Source of the DNA: an uncultured Hydrogenophaga sp. | Lineage (GTDB): Bacteria > Pseudomonadota > Gammaproteobacteria > Burkholderiales > Burkholderiaceae_C | NCBI RefSeq assembly: GCF_958439165.1 | Contig: NZ_OY288116.1 | Coordinates: 1-60,000, forward strand | Reading direction: 5' to 3' | DNA: 60,000 bases | In this document: one piece after another, positions 1 through 8,696 of the stretch | Layout: the number at the start of each line of letters is the position of its first letter | Numbering within the stretch: the first letter of the stretch is position 1 | Made by a program: the position numbers and the translations under genes | The notes under the pieces: generated by a model | What the model was told of the DNA's origin: nothing | Seen by the model: only the letters and a program-made list of their open reading frames with translations | Database searches by the model: none

Positions 1-349
1 GACAGCGGTCAGCTCACCCAGGAGGTGACCTGGGCCCAGGGTCGCGAGCAGCGGGTGCGGCAGTGGCACCTCAATGGCCGCCTGAAGCTGGACCAGCAGA
101 TCCGCCGCCAGGGCCGGCACGAGGAGCGGCAGACCCGCAGCTTCTGGGGAAAACGGCCAGCCTGCGGCGGTCAACACCGAACGTTTCGGTCGCCTCTGGG
201 GATGGCAGCGTTACTTCGGACCACAGGGCCAGCGCCTGCGCGACGAGGAGCACGGCCCCGGTGGCGAGCTGCTGCGCCGGCGCCATTACAACGCCGCCGG
301 CCAGGTCGAGCGCGAAGAGGTGCTGGCCGACGACGCCCGGCGTCTCTGA
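1..349 (+). pseudogene. YwqK/MORN-like repeat protein, 3' part, frameshifted
   Basis: The 5' end lies outside the window. Frame 1 reads a charged, Trp/Gly-rich protein (VTWAQGREQRVRQWHLNGRL...) as far as SFW near 145. The sense then moves to frame 2 (ENGQPAAVNTERFGRLWGW, YFGPQGQRL) and ends at TGA 347-349. The switch falls on a run of four G at 146-149; three G would restore one continuous reading frame. Short hydrophobic/Gly repeats of the kind L.G....Q and YFGPQG resemble YwqK/MORN-variant antitoxin-like proteins. This family call is tentative, because only about 115 residues are visible. The gene converges on the downstream glutamate-synthase-like gene with a gap of 17 bp. It is either a real pseudogene or a homopolymer sequencing error. 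Confidence 0.5.
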
Positions 350-366
350 GGCCGCTCAGGCGCCGT

Positions 367-2004
367 TCAGTCCTGCGAGAACGCTTCGGCCCGGCTGCGC
401 GCCCACCAGGTGGTGAAGGCCGGGTGCAGGCCGCTGTCGGGTCCGGTGTCGCCCAGCAGCGCACCCGTTGCCACCGTGGGCAGCAGGTTGGACAGAAGCC
501 TCACCTCGTTGGCATTCACCCGGCGCACCAGGTGGTGTGCGCCGATCTCGCCCGGGTGCTGCAGGCCGGCGGCCTGCACCAGCTCCTGCAGGGCCTTGAG
601 CGTGTTCTGGTGGAAGTTGAACACCCGGGTGGCCTTGTCCGGCACCACCAGCGCCTGCTGGCGCAGCGGGTCCTGGGTGGTGACGCCGGTGGGGCAGCGC
701 CCGGTGTGGCAGCTCTGGGCCTGGATGCAGCCCAGCGCGAACATGAAGCCGCGCGCGCTGTTGCACCAGTCGGCACCCAGCGCCATGGCGCGTGCGATGT
801 CGAAGGCGCTGACCACCTTGCCGGCGCAGCCGATGCGGATGCGGTCACGCAGGTTCACCCCGAGCAGCGTGTTGTGCACCAGGCGCAGGCCTTCCTGCAG
901 CGGTGCGCCCACATGGTCGGTGAATTCGAGCGGCGCCGCACCGGTGCCGCCCTCGGCACCGTCGACCACGATGAAGTCCGGCGTGATGCCGCTGACCTGC
1001 ATGGCCTTGACCATGGAGAACCATTCCCACACATGGCCGATGCACAGCTTGATGCCCACCGGCTTGCCGCCCGAGAGCTCACGCAGGCGGGCCACGAAGG
1101 CCATGAGTTCCAGCGGCGTGGAGAACGCGCTGTGCGAGGCCGGTGAAACGCAGTCCTGACCGACCGGCACCCCGCGCGCAGCCGCGATCTCGGCCGTGAC
1201 CTTCGGCCCCGGCAGCACGCCGCCATGGCCTGGTTTCGCGCCCTGACTGAGCTTGATCTCGATCATGCGCACCTGCGGGTCGGTGGCCTGTTCGGCGAAG
1301 CGCACCGGGTCGAAGCGGCCCTGCGCATCTCGGCAACCGAAGTAACCGGAGCCGATCTCCCAGATCAGGTCGCCGCCATGCACCCGGTGCCACTGCGATA
1401 TGGAGCCTTCACCGGTGTCGTGCGCGAACCCGCCGCGCTTTGCGCCGGCGTTCAGGGCCTCGATGGCCGGGGCCGACAGCGCGCCGAAGCTCATGGCCGA
1501 AATGTTGAACACGCTGGCCGCGTAGGGCTGGCCGCAGTCCGGCCCACCGATGGTGATGCGGAAATCGTGCGAGGCGAGCTGCGTCGGGCTGATGGAATGG
1601 TTGATCCACTCGTGCCCCTCGGCCTGCACGTCGAGCTGGGTGCCGAACGGGCGTTTGTCGGTTTCGGCCTTGGCACGGGCATAGGCCAGGCTGCGCTGGC
1701 TGCGCGAGAACGGGGTGGCCTCGGTGTCGGTCTCCAGGAAGTACTGGCGCAGTTCCGGCCGGATCATCTCCAGCATGAAGCGCAGGTGGCCGATGACCGG
1801 GTAGTTGCGCAGCACCGAGCTCTTCGTCTGGCGCAGATCGAGGAAGCCCTGCACGCTCAGGCCGGTGAACACCAGGAACCAGAAGCCCCCGATGCCGAAC
1901 CCCACGAGCGTGAACAGGCTGAGCAGGCTGGCCACCACGCAGAAGGCCAGGGCGGTGTAGCGCACCGGGTAGAGCTGGTTGAGTCGGTCAAGCATGGGCT
2001 GCAT
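367..2004 (-). CDS. FMN-binding glutamate synthase family protein, membrane-anchored
   Basis: This 545-residue protein has two hydrophobic segments near residues 15-55, followed by a glutamate-synthase-type FMN barrel. Diagnostic segments include NISAMSFGALS, the Gly-rich GAEGGTGAAPLEF and a cysteine cluster ending CHTGRCPTGVTTQ. That cluster matches the region that binds the 3Fe-4S cluster in GltB. There is no amidotransferase domain, so it belongs to the stand-alone GltB2-like family. In that family ammonia or another protein must supply nitrogen, and the true substrate is not established. The ATG at 2004 is the first Met of the frame and directly precedes the membrane segment. The gene is single and divergent from the UPF0149 gene. 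Confidence 0.85.
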   Translation of the reverse strand: MQPMLDRLNQLYPVRYTALAFCVVASLLSLFTLVGFGIGGFWFLVFTGLSVQGFLDLRQTKSSVLRNYPVIGHLRFMLEMIRPELRQYFLETDTEATPFSRSQRSLAYARAKAETDKRPFGTQLDVQAEGHEWINHSISPTQLASHDFRITIGGPDCGQPYAASVFNISAMSFGALSAPAIEALNAGAKRGGFAHDTGEGSISQWHRVHGGDLIWEIGSGYFGCRDAQGRFDPVRFAEQATDPQVRMIEIKLSQGAKPGHGGVLPGPKVTAEIAAARGVPVGQDCVSPASHSAFSTPLELMAFVARLRELSGGKPVGIKLCIGHVWEWFSMVKAMQVSGITPDFIVVDGAEGGTGAAPLEFTDHVGAPLQEGLRLVHNTLLGVNLRDRIRIGCAGKVVSAFDIARAMALGADWCNSARGFMFALGCIQAQSCHTGRCPTGVTTQDPLRQQALVVPDKATRVFNFHQNTLKALQELVQAAGLQHPGEIGAHHLVRRVNANEVRLLSNLLPTVATGALLGDTGPDSGLHPAFTTWWARSRAEAFSQD

Positions 2005-2099
2005 ATTGCCATTGCCCGCCGCTACACTGGCCGGCCTTTTTCGTCTCTTTTGACACGGTTTTGCCGGTCATTTCCTGCCATCAACCCCTGCGCGCCACC

Positions 2100-2894
2100 A
2101 TGACCGCCCCGAACCCCGCCCCGCTGGAGCCCACCGATTTCGACACCCTGGACGAACTGCTCGACGAGCTGCGCGAGCGCGACGACGAGGTGCCGCAATG
2201 GGAATTCCTGGAAGGCGCCATGGCGGCGCTGGTCTGCACCCGTCGCCCGGTCGAGCCGGCCGAATGGCTGCCCGTGCTGCTGGGCGTGGGCGACCTGCCC
2301 ACCCTGCCGCAGGCCGAAGGCACCCATTTCGCGAACACCGAACGTTACGAGCGTTTCATGGATCTGTGGGCCCGGCGCCTCGCCGAAGTGCGCGAAGCGC
2401 TGCTGGCACCGGTCGAGACGCTGGAAGACGAGCGCAGCTACCACCCCGAGGTGATGGACGTGCGCGGTGCCGTGGCCGCCCTGCCGCCGGAGCAGCAGCC
2501 CGAGCTGGACGAAGAGGGGCTGCCGTCCTATGCACAGGTCTGGGCCCTGGGCTTCATGTTCGTGGTCGAGAACTGGAGCGAGGAGTGGGCACCGGTGCGC
2601 GACCGCGAGACCGCCGAATGGATCGACGAGGCCCTGCAGCGCATCGTGGCCCTGACCGAAGACGATTCGGCCAAGCCCGAGGTCAACCTGCATGTGGAGG
2701 ACGGCCCGCCCAGCGTGAGCGACGAGCGCCTCAATGCCTTCGGCGCCGCCATCTGGGCGGTGTACGACCTGCACCAGATCTGGCGCAGCCTCGGTCCTCG
2801 CAGCGCGCCGGTGCGACAGGCCGCCACCCCGGGCCGCAACGACCCTTGCCCTTGCGGCAGTGGCCAGAAATACAAGAAGTGCCACGGCGCCTGA
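2100..2894 (+). CDS. UPF0149 (YecA-like) family protein with C-terminal SEC-C zinc motif
   Basis: The 264-residue acidic protein starts at ATG 2100 (MTAPNPAPLEPTDF). The upstream in-frame Met at 2061 gives an extension that looks non-coding. Residues of about 10-170 form the UPF0149 fold, with FLEGAMAAL and LWARRLAEVREALL. The last 17 residues, NDPCPCGSGQKYKKCHG, are a canonical SEC-C metal-binding motif of the SecA-tail type. Family members are YecA-like proteins; in E. coli YecA has been linked to ribosomes and SecA-like zinc chemistry, but the molecular role is poorly defined. The gene converges with the AlkC gene (32 bp gap). Confidence 0.8.
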   Translation: MTAPNPAPLEPTDFDTLDELLDELRERDDEVPQWEFLEGAMAALVCTRRPVEPAEWLPVLLGVGDLPTLPQAEGTHFANTERYERFMDLWARRLAEVREALLAPVETLEDERSYHPEVMDVRGAVAALPPEQQPELDEEGLPSYAQVWALGFMFVVENWSEEWAPVRDRETAEWIDEALQRIVALTEDDSAKPEVNLHVEDGPPSVSDERLNAFGAAIWAVYDLHQIWRSLGPRSAPVRQAATPGRNDPCPCGSGQKYKKCHGA

Positions 2895-2926
2895 GCACCG
2901 TGTCCGGTTCTGCCTGAGTGCCGTGC

Positions 2927-4087
2927 TCAGGCGGCCATGAGTTCGAAGCCCGCCTCGGCCACGGTCTGGCCGTTGATGCGCAGTTCGATGCGGTGCTGCC
3001 CCGGCCACAGCCTGCGCGTGGTGACCTCACGCAGGCTGTGTCGCTTCTCCAGCGCCAGCACCGCCTGCGGCCCCAGGCTGCATCGCCATCCCTTGAACAC
3101 CTTGACCGAATGCCCGCCCTGTTGCCGGGCATGGTGCACCGCGTAGTCGATCTCCAGCGCCTGCGGCCGGTCGGCGGTCGACACCAGGTCGACCCGCAGG
3201 CCGATGCCGGTTCCGATGGCGGCCTGCGCCGCATCGAGCGCGAAACCGACCCGACCTTGCAGTGGCATGCCCAGGCCCCAGACCGACAGCGTCGGCCCGT
3301 GGCCGGCCTTGATCAGCCCCCGGCTGGCGTGTCGCAGCAAGGCCCGGCGCGGGGTCGGGGCGTCGGGCAGGTGGCGCTGCAGCCAGTCGCTGACCACGGT
3401 CGGGTGGTCGCGCGCGATGTCATTGAGGTGGTTGGCCACGCTGCGCCGCACATAGCTGCTGGGATCGTCCTGCAAGGCCTGCAGCAGCGGCAGGGTCGGT
3501 GCCGGGTCGGCCACCAGCGCCTGCAGTCTCAGACCCCACGGCAGGCGCGGCCGGCTGCCTTCGCTGGCCAGCCGGCGCACATGGGCGCTGGGGTCGCCCG
3601 ACCACCGCATCAGGGTCGGCCAGACCCGATCCGGGTGGCTCTGCAGGAAGGGCCTGATGGCGAATTCGGCGGTCGAGCGCTGCGTGAGCGCGTGCAGGCA
3701 GGCCAGCGCCCGTGGCCACAGTCGGGCATCGGCCGGCACGCCGTTGCGCGCCACCCATTCGCCCAGTGCCCAGATGCTCCAGCCGGAAAGCCCGTCGGTC
3801 CGGAGCGCCGCGCCGCCGGCCACCAGCTCGCCGCGTTCGTCCAGCGGCAGTGGTGATGCCAGCGCCGCCTCGATGGCATCGCAAGCGTCACTGAAATCGG
3901 CCGGCAGGGTGGCCTGCAGCGCATCGGCGATGCGCAGGATGCGGGCCTTGAGTTCCAGCGCCGGCTGGTTCTCCAGGGCGAGGTGGCTGAAACGCGCGGC
4001 GTCGAAGCCTGGTGTCACCCGCCCCAGGTGGTGGGCCATGTGTTCCACCGTGGCCGGCGAGACAAGGTTCTTGAACGGCTCGGCCAT
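2927..4087 (-). CDS. AlkC-type DNA alkylation repair glycosylase with Ig-like C-terminal domain
   Basis: The 386-residue protein begins MAEPFKNLVSPATV, the typical opening of AlkC proteins; the longer frame upstream reads as non-coding. Residues of about 1-285 are helical HEAT-like repeats (LELKARILRIADAL, GLSGWSIWALGEWVARNG, RRSVANHLNDIARDHP). AlkC/AlkD glycosylases use this scaffold to excise cationic 3-methyl purines without base flipping. From about 295 to the end the composition changes to alternating beta strands (LEIDYAVHHARQQGG, HRIELRINGQTVAEAGFEL), which fits the Ig-like tail known from one AlkC subgroup. It lies 16 bp downstream of pncC on the same strand and is probably cotranscribed. 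The AlkC rather than AlkD assignment rests on the N-terminus and this tail. Confidence 0.75.
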   Translation of the reverse strand: MAEPFKNLVSPATVEHMAHHLGRVTPGFDAARFSHLALENQPALELKARILRIADALQATLPADFSDACDAIEAALASPLPLDERGELVAGGAALRTDGLSGWSIWALGEWVARNGVPADARLWPRALACLHALTQRSTAEFAIRPFLQSHPDRVWPTLMRWSGDPSAHVRRLASEGSRPRLPWGLRLQALVADPAPTLPLLQALQDDPSSYVRRSVANHLNDIARDHPTVVSDWLQRHLPDAPTPRRALLRHASRGLIKAGHGPTLSVWGLGMPLQGRVGFALDAAQAAIGTGIGLRVDLVSTADRPQALEIDYAVHHARQQGGHSVKVFKGWRCSLGPQAVLALEKRHSLREVTTRRLWPGQHRIELRINGQTVAEAGFELMAA

Positions 4088-4103
4088 GTCGGTCGGCCCC
4101 GAT

Positions 4104-4586
4104 TCAGCCCAGACGCTGCAGCAGCCCGGCCAGTGCGTGGGCCACGGTGGCCTGCCGCACGGCGGCGCGGTCGCCATCGAAGCGCACGCATTCGGTGTCC
4201 ACACCCTTCGGCGTGGCCCAGCCGAACCAGACCGTGCCGACCGGCTTGGCCTCGCTGCCGCCGCCGGGGCCGGCGACGCCGGTCACCGCCACGGCCACCT
4301 GCACCGGGGCCTGCTGCACAGCACCGGCCGCCATGGCGCGGGCCACCGGCTCGCTCACCGCGCCATGGGTCCCGATCAGTTCGGCAGGCACGCCCAGCAG
4401 AGCGGTCTTGGCGGCATTGGAATAGGTGACGAAGCCGCGCTCGAACCAGTCGCTCGAACCGGCTCGGTCGGTGCAGGCGCCGGCGATCAGACCGCCGGTG
4501 CAGCTCTCGGCGCTGGCCATCATCCAGCCCCGGGCGGTCAGCGCGGTGGCCAGTGCCTCGACCAGGGCGGCGGTGTCGTGCGGCAT
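4104..4586 (-). CDS. pncC: Nicotinamide-nucleotide amidohydrolase PncC (stand-alone CinA C-terminal domain)
   Basis: The 160-residue protein carries the family signature SAESCTGGLIAGACTDRAGS, then FVTYSNAAKTALLGVP, GAVSEPVARAMAAGA and a glycine-rich GVAGPGGGSEAKPVGTVW. PncC deamidates nicotinamide mononucleotide to nicotinate mononucleotide in NAD recycling. The length matches single-domain E. coli PncC (YgaD) rather than full CinA, which carries an extra N-terminal domain. It lies 19 bp downstream of pgpA in a run of minus-strand genes, thiL-pgpA-pncC-alkC, and is probably in one transcript with them. Confidence 0.92.
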   Translation of the reverse strand: MPHDTAALVEALATALTARGWMMASAESCTGGLIAGACTDRAGSSDWFERGFVTYSNAAKTALLGVPAELIGTHGAVSEPVARAMAAGAVQQAPVQVAVAVTGVAGPGGGSEAKPVGTVWFGWATPKGVDTECVRFDGDRAAVRQATVAHALAGLLQRLG

Positions 4587-4605
4587 CGTGATCTTCCGGG
4601 CCGGG

Positions 4606-5148
4606 TCAGTAGCGCCAGAGCGCGATCACCAGCAGGGTGCAGAACGCAGCGGCGAAATCGTCCAGCAGGATGCCGAAGCCGCCGCGCGGACCGAAGCCCT
4701 TGAAGGTCTGGTCGGCCCAGGCCATCGGCCCGACCTTGACGGCGTCGAACAGCCGGAACAGGGCGAAGGCCACCAGCTGGCCCATGAAGCCGGCCGGCAT
4801 GACCAGCCACAGCACCAGCCAGAAAGCCACCGCCTCGTCCCACACGATGTGGCCCGAATCGGCCACGCCCATGTGGCGGGCGGTCACGGTGCAGGCCCAC
4901 CAGCCGGCCAGGGTGGCCAGACCGATGAGCACGCCCCAGCCCTGTGTCGAGAGGAACGGATCGAGCACCAGGAAGGCCACCCAGGCCCAGAGCGTGCCGG
5001 CCGTGCCGGGCGCGAGCCTTGAGAGGCCGGCGCCGGCGCCCAGTGCGATGAAGTGCGCCGGGTGGGCCACCAGGAAGGACAGCGTGGGGCGCAGCACCGG
5101 GGTTTGCACCGGCTGGGCGTTGGGGGAGCTGGCGTCGGAGAAGGACAT
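4606..5148 (-). CDS. pgpA: Phosphatidylglycerophosphatase A
   Basis: The 180-residue membrane protein starts at ATG 5148 (MSFSDASSPNAQ). Hallmarks are GAGLSRLAPGTAGTLWAW near the N-terminus, IVWDEAVAFWLVLW, and the C-terminal FRLFDAVKVGPM...KGFGPRGGFGILLDD, which supplies the acidic metal-binding residues. It removes the phosphate from phosphatidylglycerophosphate in the inner membrane. Four hydrophobic segments are visible. Its start lies 7 bp downstream of the thiL stop, and the thiL-pgpA pairing is common in proteobacteria. Confidence 0.93.
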   Translation of the reverse strand: MSFSDASSPNAQPVQTPVLRPTLSFLVAHPAHFIALGAGAGLSRLAPGTAGTLWAWVAFLVLDPFLSTQGWGVLIGLATLAGWWACTVTARHMGVADSGHIVWDEAVAFWLVLWLVMPAGFMGQLVAFALFRLFDAVKVGPMAWADQTFKGFGPRGGFGILLDDFAAAFCTLLVIALWRY

Positions 5149-5155
5149 GGCCGGA

Positions 5156-6148
5156 TTATCCCGGGGTGGCCTCGCTGCCGAAGTGGTCGAACCCGCGTTG
5201 CGGCCAGTCCCGCGTCGCGCCATCGGCGGTCTGCAACCGCAGTCCCGGCGCCTGCTCGATGCGCCCGATGCGGGTCACGGCGGTGCCGCTGGCCTGCCCG
5301 GCGGCCAGCACGTCGGCGCGGCGGGCCGGGTTGGCGGTGAACAACAGTTCATAGTCGTCCCCGCCGTGCAGCAGGCATTCGCGCCGGTGCAGCTCGGGCA
5401 GGCCGGCCAGGGCAGGGGCCAGCGGCAGCGCGGCTTCCTCGATGCGGGCACCCACCCCGCTGGCGACCAGCACATGGCCCAGGTCGCCGGCCAGGCCATC
5501 GCTCACGTCCAGTGCCGCGCGGGCCACGCCGGCGAGTGCCAGGCCCAGGGCGAGCCGCGGCTCAGGCCGGTGCAGCCGGGTCTGCAGGGCCGCGTCGGCA
5601 TGGGCATCGATCGGCAGCGAACAGGCCCAGGCGGTGCCGAACTGCCGCTCCAGGGCCAGCCTTGCCTCGCCGGTGCGGCCGCTGAGCCAGAGGTCGTCGC
5701 CGGGTTGTGCCGAGTCGCGCCGCAGCGCCTGGCCGGGCTTCACGCTGCCCAGCACGGTGATGCACAGGTTCAGTGGTCCGGCCGTGGTGTCGCCCCCCAC
5801 GAGCGGGCAGGCGTGGCGGTCGGCCAGCGCCAGCAGCCCTTGCGAGAACGCCGCCAGCCAGGCCTCGGACACCGCCGGCAGCGACAGCGCCAGCGTGAAG
5901 CCCAGCGGCCGTGCGCCCATGGCGGCCAGATCGCTGAGGTTCACTGCCAGAGCCTTGTGCCCCAGGGCCTGCGGATCGGTGCCGGCCAGGAAGTGCCGGC
6001 CCTCGACCAGCATGTCGCTGGACACCGCCAGCTGTTCGCCCGGCGGGGGCTGCAGCAGGGCGCAGTCGTCACCCACACCGAGCACCACGGCGCTGCCGGG
6101 CGGTGCGGCGCGCTGGAAGTGGCGCCGGATCAGCTCGAACTCACCCAT
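5156..6148 (-). CDS. thiL: Thiamine-monophosphate kinase
   Basis: The 330-residue protein starts MGEFELIRRHF. The metal and ATP-binding motifs of the ThiL/PurM family are clear: LGVGDDCALLQP, SSDMLVEGRHFL, NLSDLAAMGARPL, GGDTTAGPL and a late LHGGDDYELLFT. It phosphorylates thiamine monophosphate to the active cofactor thiamine diphosphate in the cytoplasm. Its 5' end overlaps the 3' end of the SpecificRecomb gene by 8 bp, so translation is probably coupled, and pgpA follows after 7 bp. Confidence 0.95.
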   Translation of the reverse strand: MGEFELIRRHFQRAAPPGSAVVLGVGDDCALLQPPPGEQLAVSSDMLVEGRHFLAGTDPQALGHKALAVNLSDLAAMGARPLGFTLALSLPAVSEAWLAAFSQGLLALADRHACPLVGGDTTAGPLNLCITVLGSVKPGQALRRDSAQPGDDLWLSGRTGEARLALERQFGTAWACSLPIDAHADAALQTRLHRPEPRLALGLALAGVARAALDVSDGLAGDLGHVLVASGVGARIEEAALPLAPALAGLPELHRRECLLHGGDDYELLFTANPARRADVLAAGQASGTAVTRIGRIEQAPGLRLQTADGATRDWPQRGFDHFGSEATPG

Positions 6149-8141
6149 GCTGCTGCGGGGTGGCGTCGGGCGTGTCGTCGTCCTCGGGCGGGTTGGCCGG
6201 TGGCACCAGGAAACTCAGGGGGGCCACTCGCAGGCGCCGCCACAGGGCTGCCCGGATCAGCTGCCGGTTGACCTGGCTGATGTTCTGCGAACGCAGTGCC
6301 AGCTGGAAGGCCAGGTAGAAGCTCACCGTGAGGTTGAGCGGTCCGACCAGCACCACGGCGGCCACGGCCGACCAGAACGCCGGCTGGGTCAGCACATCCA
6401 GCCCCAGTGCGAAACCGGCAGCGGTGATCTGGCCGGCCGACAGCGTCACGTGGCGCACGTCGAGCCCGATGCCGAAGAACTGGGCAAAGGCCGGGGTGAG
6501 GCCCAGCATGAAACCGAGCGAGGTGTTGGCCGTCAGGCCCGAAATGTTGCGCCGCATGAAGCCGGCCCAGCGGCCTGCCCGCTCGCGCCCCAGCACCCGG
6601 GTGAAGCGGGGGTTGTGGGCCATGGCCGAATCCAGCTTGTGCAGCACGAACCAGTTCTCCACCCAGCCGGCCACGATGCTGGAGGCAAACAGCAGCACGC
6701 CGGTGAAGGCGGCAAAGAACAGCGTAGGGCCCAGGATGTTCAGGCCGTGCAGCGTGTGTTCCGCTTTCTCGGCGTCGATCATCGCGGTGCCGGTGGTGAA
6801 GTGCAGCACCGCGCTGATCAGCAGCACCACCGGGATCACCAGGCCGATGTTGCCCAGGATGGCCGCCACCTGCGACCGGAACAGGTTGGCCACCTCGTCC
6901 ACGAAGCTGCGCACCGCACCGGTGGCCTTGATGTCTCGCAGCTTGGCCACCATGGCCGGCGCGGTCACCGCCGGCTGCTTGGTGGCCACGGTGAAGTGGA
7001 GCAGCATGATCAGCACGAACGACACCGCGTAGTTCAGGCCGGCTGCAAAACCGGCCCAGAACGCCGACAGGCTCAGGCCGTAGAGGGCGAACTTCACCCA
7101 GGTGGTCAGGCCGATCACGGCACCGCCACCGGCGGCCTTGCCCAGCATGTCGCGGTATTCGGCCCGGTTGCGGGTGATGTAGTGCTCGCCGCTCTCCGCG
7201 CTGCGTTCGGCCACCTTGGCGGCGGTCAGGTGGGAGCTGGCCGCGATCAGCGCCCGGATGCTGCGGCTGTCCAGCCCGACCTGCACCAGGTCGGCCAGCA
7301 GCGCCGCGGTGGCCCGGCCCGGCTGTTCGCTCTGCAGGCATTCCAGCAGCACCCGGATGCGCACGATGCGTTCGCGCAGCTGGCGCAGCCGGAACACGAT
7401 GCCGACCGACACCCCGTGCTCCTCCAGGTGGGCATACACGGTGTAGGCGGCGTGGCGGCAGGCATCGAGCAGTTCGACCAGACTGCCGGCGGCCTGCAGC
7501 GCCTCGGGGCTGCGCGGACCGTTCTGCTGCACCGCCTGGCGCAGCGCTTCCAGGGCGGTCGGCAGCGCATGGAAGGCCCGGTCGCGCTGTGCCTGGGGCG
7601 ACATGCGCACCCGCACCTCGGAGGCGAACCCGGTGGCGCTCACCTGGCTCACGCAGTAGGTCAGCGCGTCCATGAGTTCGGCGCTCCAGCGCTGGCTGTC
7701 GGCGGGTTCCAGCAGGGTTTCCTGCATGCGCTGCAGGGTGGCCGTGTCGATCGCCTTGATCCACTGCACATCGAAGGGCGACGGCAGCAACAGGTTGAAC
7801 AGTTCGGCCAGATCGGTCGTCTCGGGCGTACCGGGCAGCAGCTTGCGTCGCATCCGGTGGCCGAACTCGCTGAGGAACGCGGTACGGGGCGCAAAGCCGT
7901 GGTCGGCCAGCAGCGGGGTGATGTCGACGGTGTCGTGGAAGGTGTTCCACCAGGCGCGCCATCGCTGTCGCAGGGCCGGGTCGGCCTCCAGCACATCGAT
8001 CAGGGCGCGCAGGCGGGCCACGGCGCCGATCACGTCCGAGGCGTCGCCGCGCACCCAGCGCAGGGCATCCATGAGCCAGAGATGGCGTTGCGCCAGCGGC
8101 GCGTCGGCGTCGATGGCCGCGAGCAGGGTCTGAGGTGTCAT
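6141..8141 (-). CDS. SpecificRecomb-family integral membrane protein (annotated elsewhere as site-specific recombinase)
   Basis: The 666-residue protein matches, by memory of its family, PF10136 proteins of betaproteobacteria. The N-terminal half, to about 290, is soluble and helical (LMDALRWVRGDASDV, WWNTFHDTVDITPLL). From about 330 it has at least five strongly hydrophobic segments, including LGNIGLVIPVVLLIS, LFFAAFTGVLLFASSIVAGW, SLGFMLGLTPAFAQFFGIG and AFWSAVAAVVLVGPLNL. I see no tyrosine- or serine-recombinase catalytic motif, so the historical name looks unsupported and a membrane role is more likely. The 3' end overlaps thiL by 8 bp. Confidence 0.75.
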   Translation of the reverse strand: MTPQTLLAAIDADAPLAQRHLWLMDALRWVRGDASDVIGAVARLRALIDVLEADPALRQRWRAWWNTFHDTVDITPLLADHGFAPRTAFLSEFGHRMRRKLLPGTPETTDLAELFNLLLPSPFDVQWIKAIDTATLQRMQETLLEPADSQRWSAELMDALTYCVSQVSATGFASEVRVRMSPQAQRDRAFHALPTALEALRQAVQQNGPRSPEALQAAGSLVELLDACRHAAYTVYAHLEEHGVSVGIVFRLRQLRERIVRIRVLLECLQSEQPGRATAALLADLVQVGLDSRSIRALIAASSHLTAAKVAERSAESGEHYITRNRAEYRDMLGKAAGGGAVIGLTTWVKFALYGLSLSAFWAGFAAGLNYAVSFVLIMLLHFTVATKQPAVTAPAMVAKLRDIKATGAVRSFVDEVANLFRSQVAAILGNIGLVIPVVLLISAVLHFTTGTAMIDAEKAEHTLHGLNILGPTLFFAAFTGVLLFASSIVAGWVENWFVLHKLDSAMAHNPRFTRVLGRERAGRWAGFMRRNISGLTANTSLGFMLGLTPAFAQFFGIGLDVRHVTLSAGQITAAGFALGLDVLTQPAFWSAVAAVVLVGPLNLTVSFYLAFQLALRSQNISQVNRQLIRAALWRRLRVAPLSFLVPPANPPEDDDTPDATPQQHG

Positions 8142-8198
8142 GCGGTCAGGGGCGGTCGGAAGGGTTTTGCGCAGGCCGCCAGCGCAGATCGGTGCTGC

Positions 8199-8600
8199 TC
8201 AGTGCAGCACGCGCGCAGGGGCGTCGCCAGGGCCGGCGCCTTCGGCGCGCAGCGTGAATTCGGGTACCGGAGCCTCGAAACGTTCCCCGTCTTCGGCCAC
8301 GCAGAGGAAGCTCCCGCGCATGCTGCCGGTCGGGGTGGCCAGCCGGGTGCCGCTGGTGTACTGGAAGGATTCGCCGGGCCGCAGCAGCGGCTGGTGCCCC
8401 ACCACGCCCAGGCCCTTGACCTGCTCGGTGTGGCCGCGCGCATCGTCGATGATCCAGTGGCGCGCGATCAGCTGCGCCGGCACGTCACCTGTGTTCGTGA
8501 TGGTGATGGTGTAGGCGAAGGCGTACTGGTCTTCCTCGGGTGCCGACTGCTCGCTCAGGTACTGCGGGTCGGCCTCGACGGTGAACAGGTATTTGGGCAT
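8199..8600 (-). CDS. apaG: ApaG family protein
   Basis: The 133-residue protein starts at MPKYLFTVEADPQYL (ATG 8600); residues encoded further upstream look non-coding. The sequence is an all-beta fold with the ApaG signatures YAFAYTITITNTGDVPAQLIARHWIIDD, cited here in its key parts ITNTG, RHWIIDD, GVVGHQPLLRPGESFQYTSG and MRGSF. ApaG proteins are linked genetically to Co/Mg homeostasis and to Ap4A hydrolase ApaH; the biochemical activity is uncertain. It is divergent from rpe, with 96 bp between the two starts, as often seen in Burkholderiales. Confidence 0.93.
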   Translation of the reverse strand: MPKYLFTVEADPQYLSEQSAPEEDQYAFAYTITITNTGDVPAQLIARHWIIDDARGHTEQVKGLGVVGHQPLLRPGESFQYTSGTRLATPTGSMRGSFLCVAEDGERFEAPVPEFTLRAEGAGPGDAPARVLH

Positions 8601-8696
8601 GGGCGGCATGTTAACGCGCCACCGCAAGTCCCCGTAAGCCCTGCGAAAATGCGGCATTTCCGGCCTGCAGGCCGGGTTTCAACCAGGAAAAAGCCC

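Noticed and set aside
6141..8141. Evidence of a mobile element or phage because of the name site-specific recombinase
   Set aside because: No recombinase motif, att-like repeat or mobile gene surrounds it; the gene is coupled to housekeeping genes.
5442..8696. Open frame running for over 1000 codons upstream of rpe in the same frame
   Set aside because: It is antisense to thiL, the SpecificRecomb gene and apaG; only the last 227 codons, from ATG 8697, encode a protein family.
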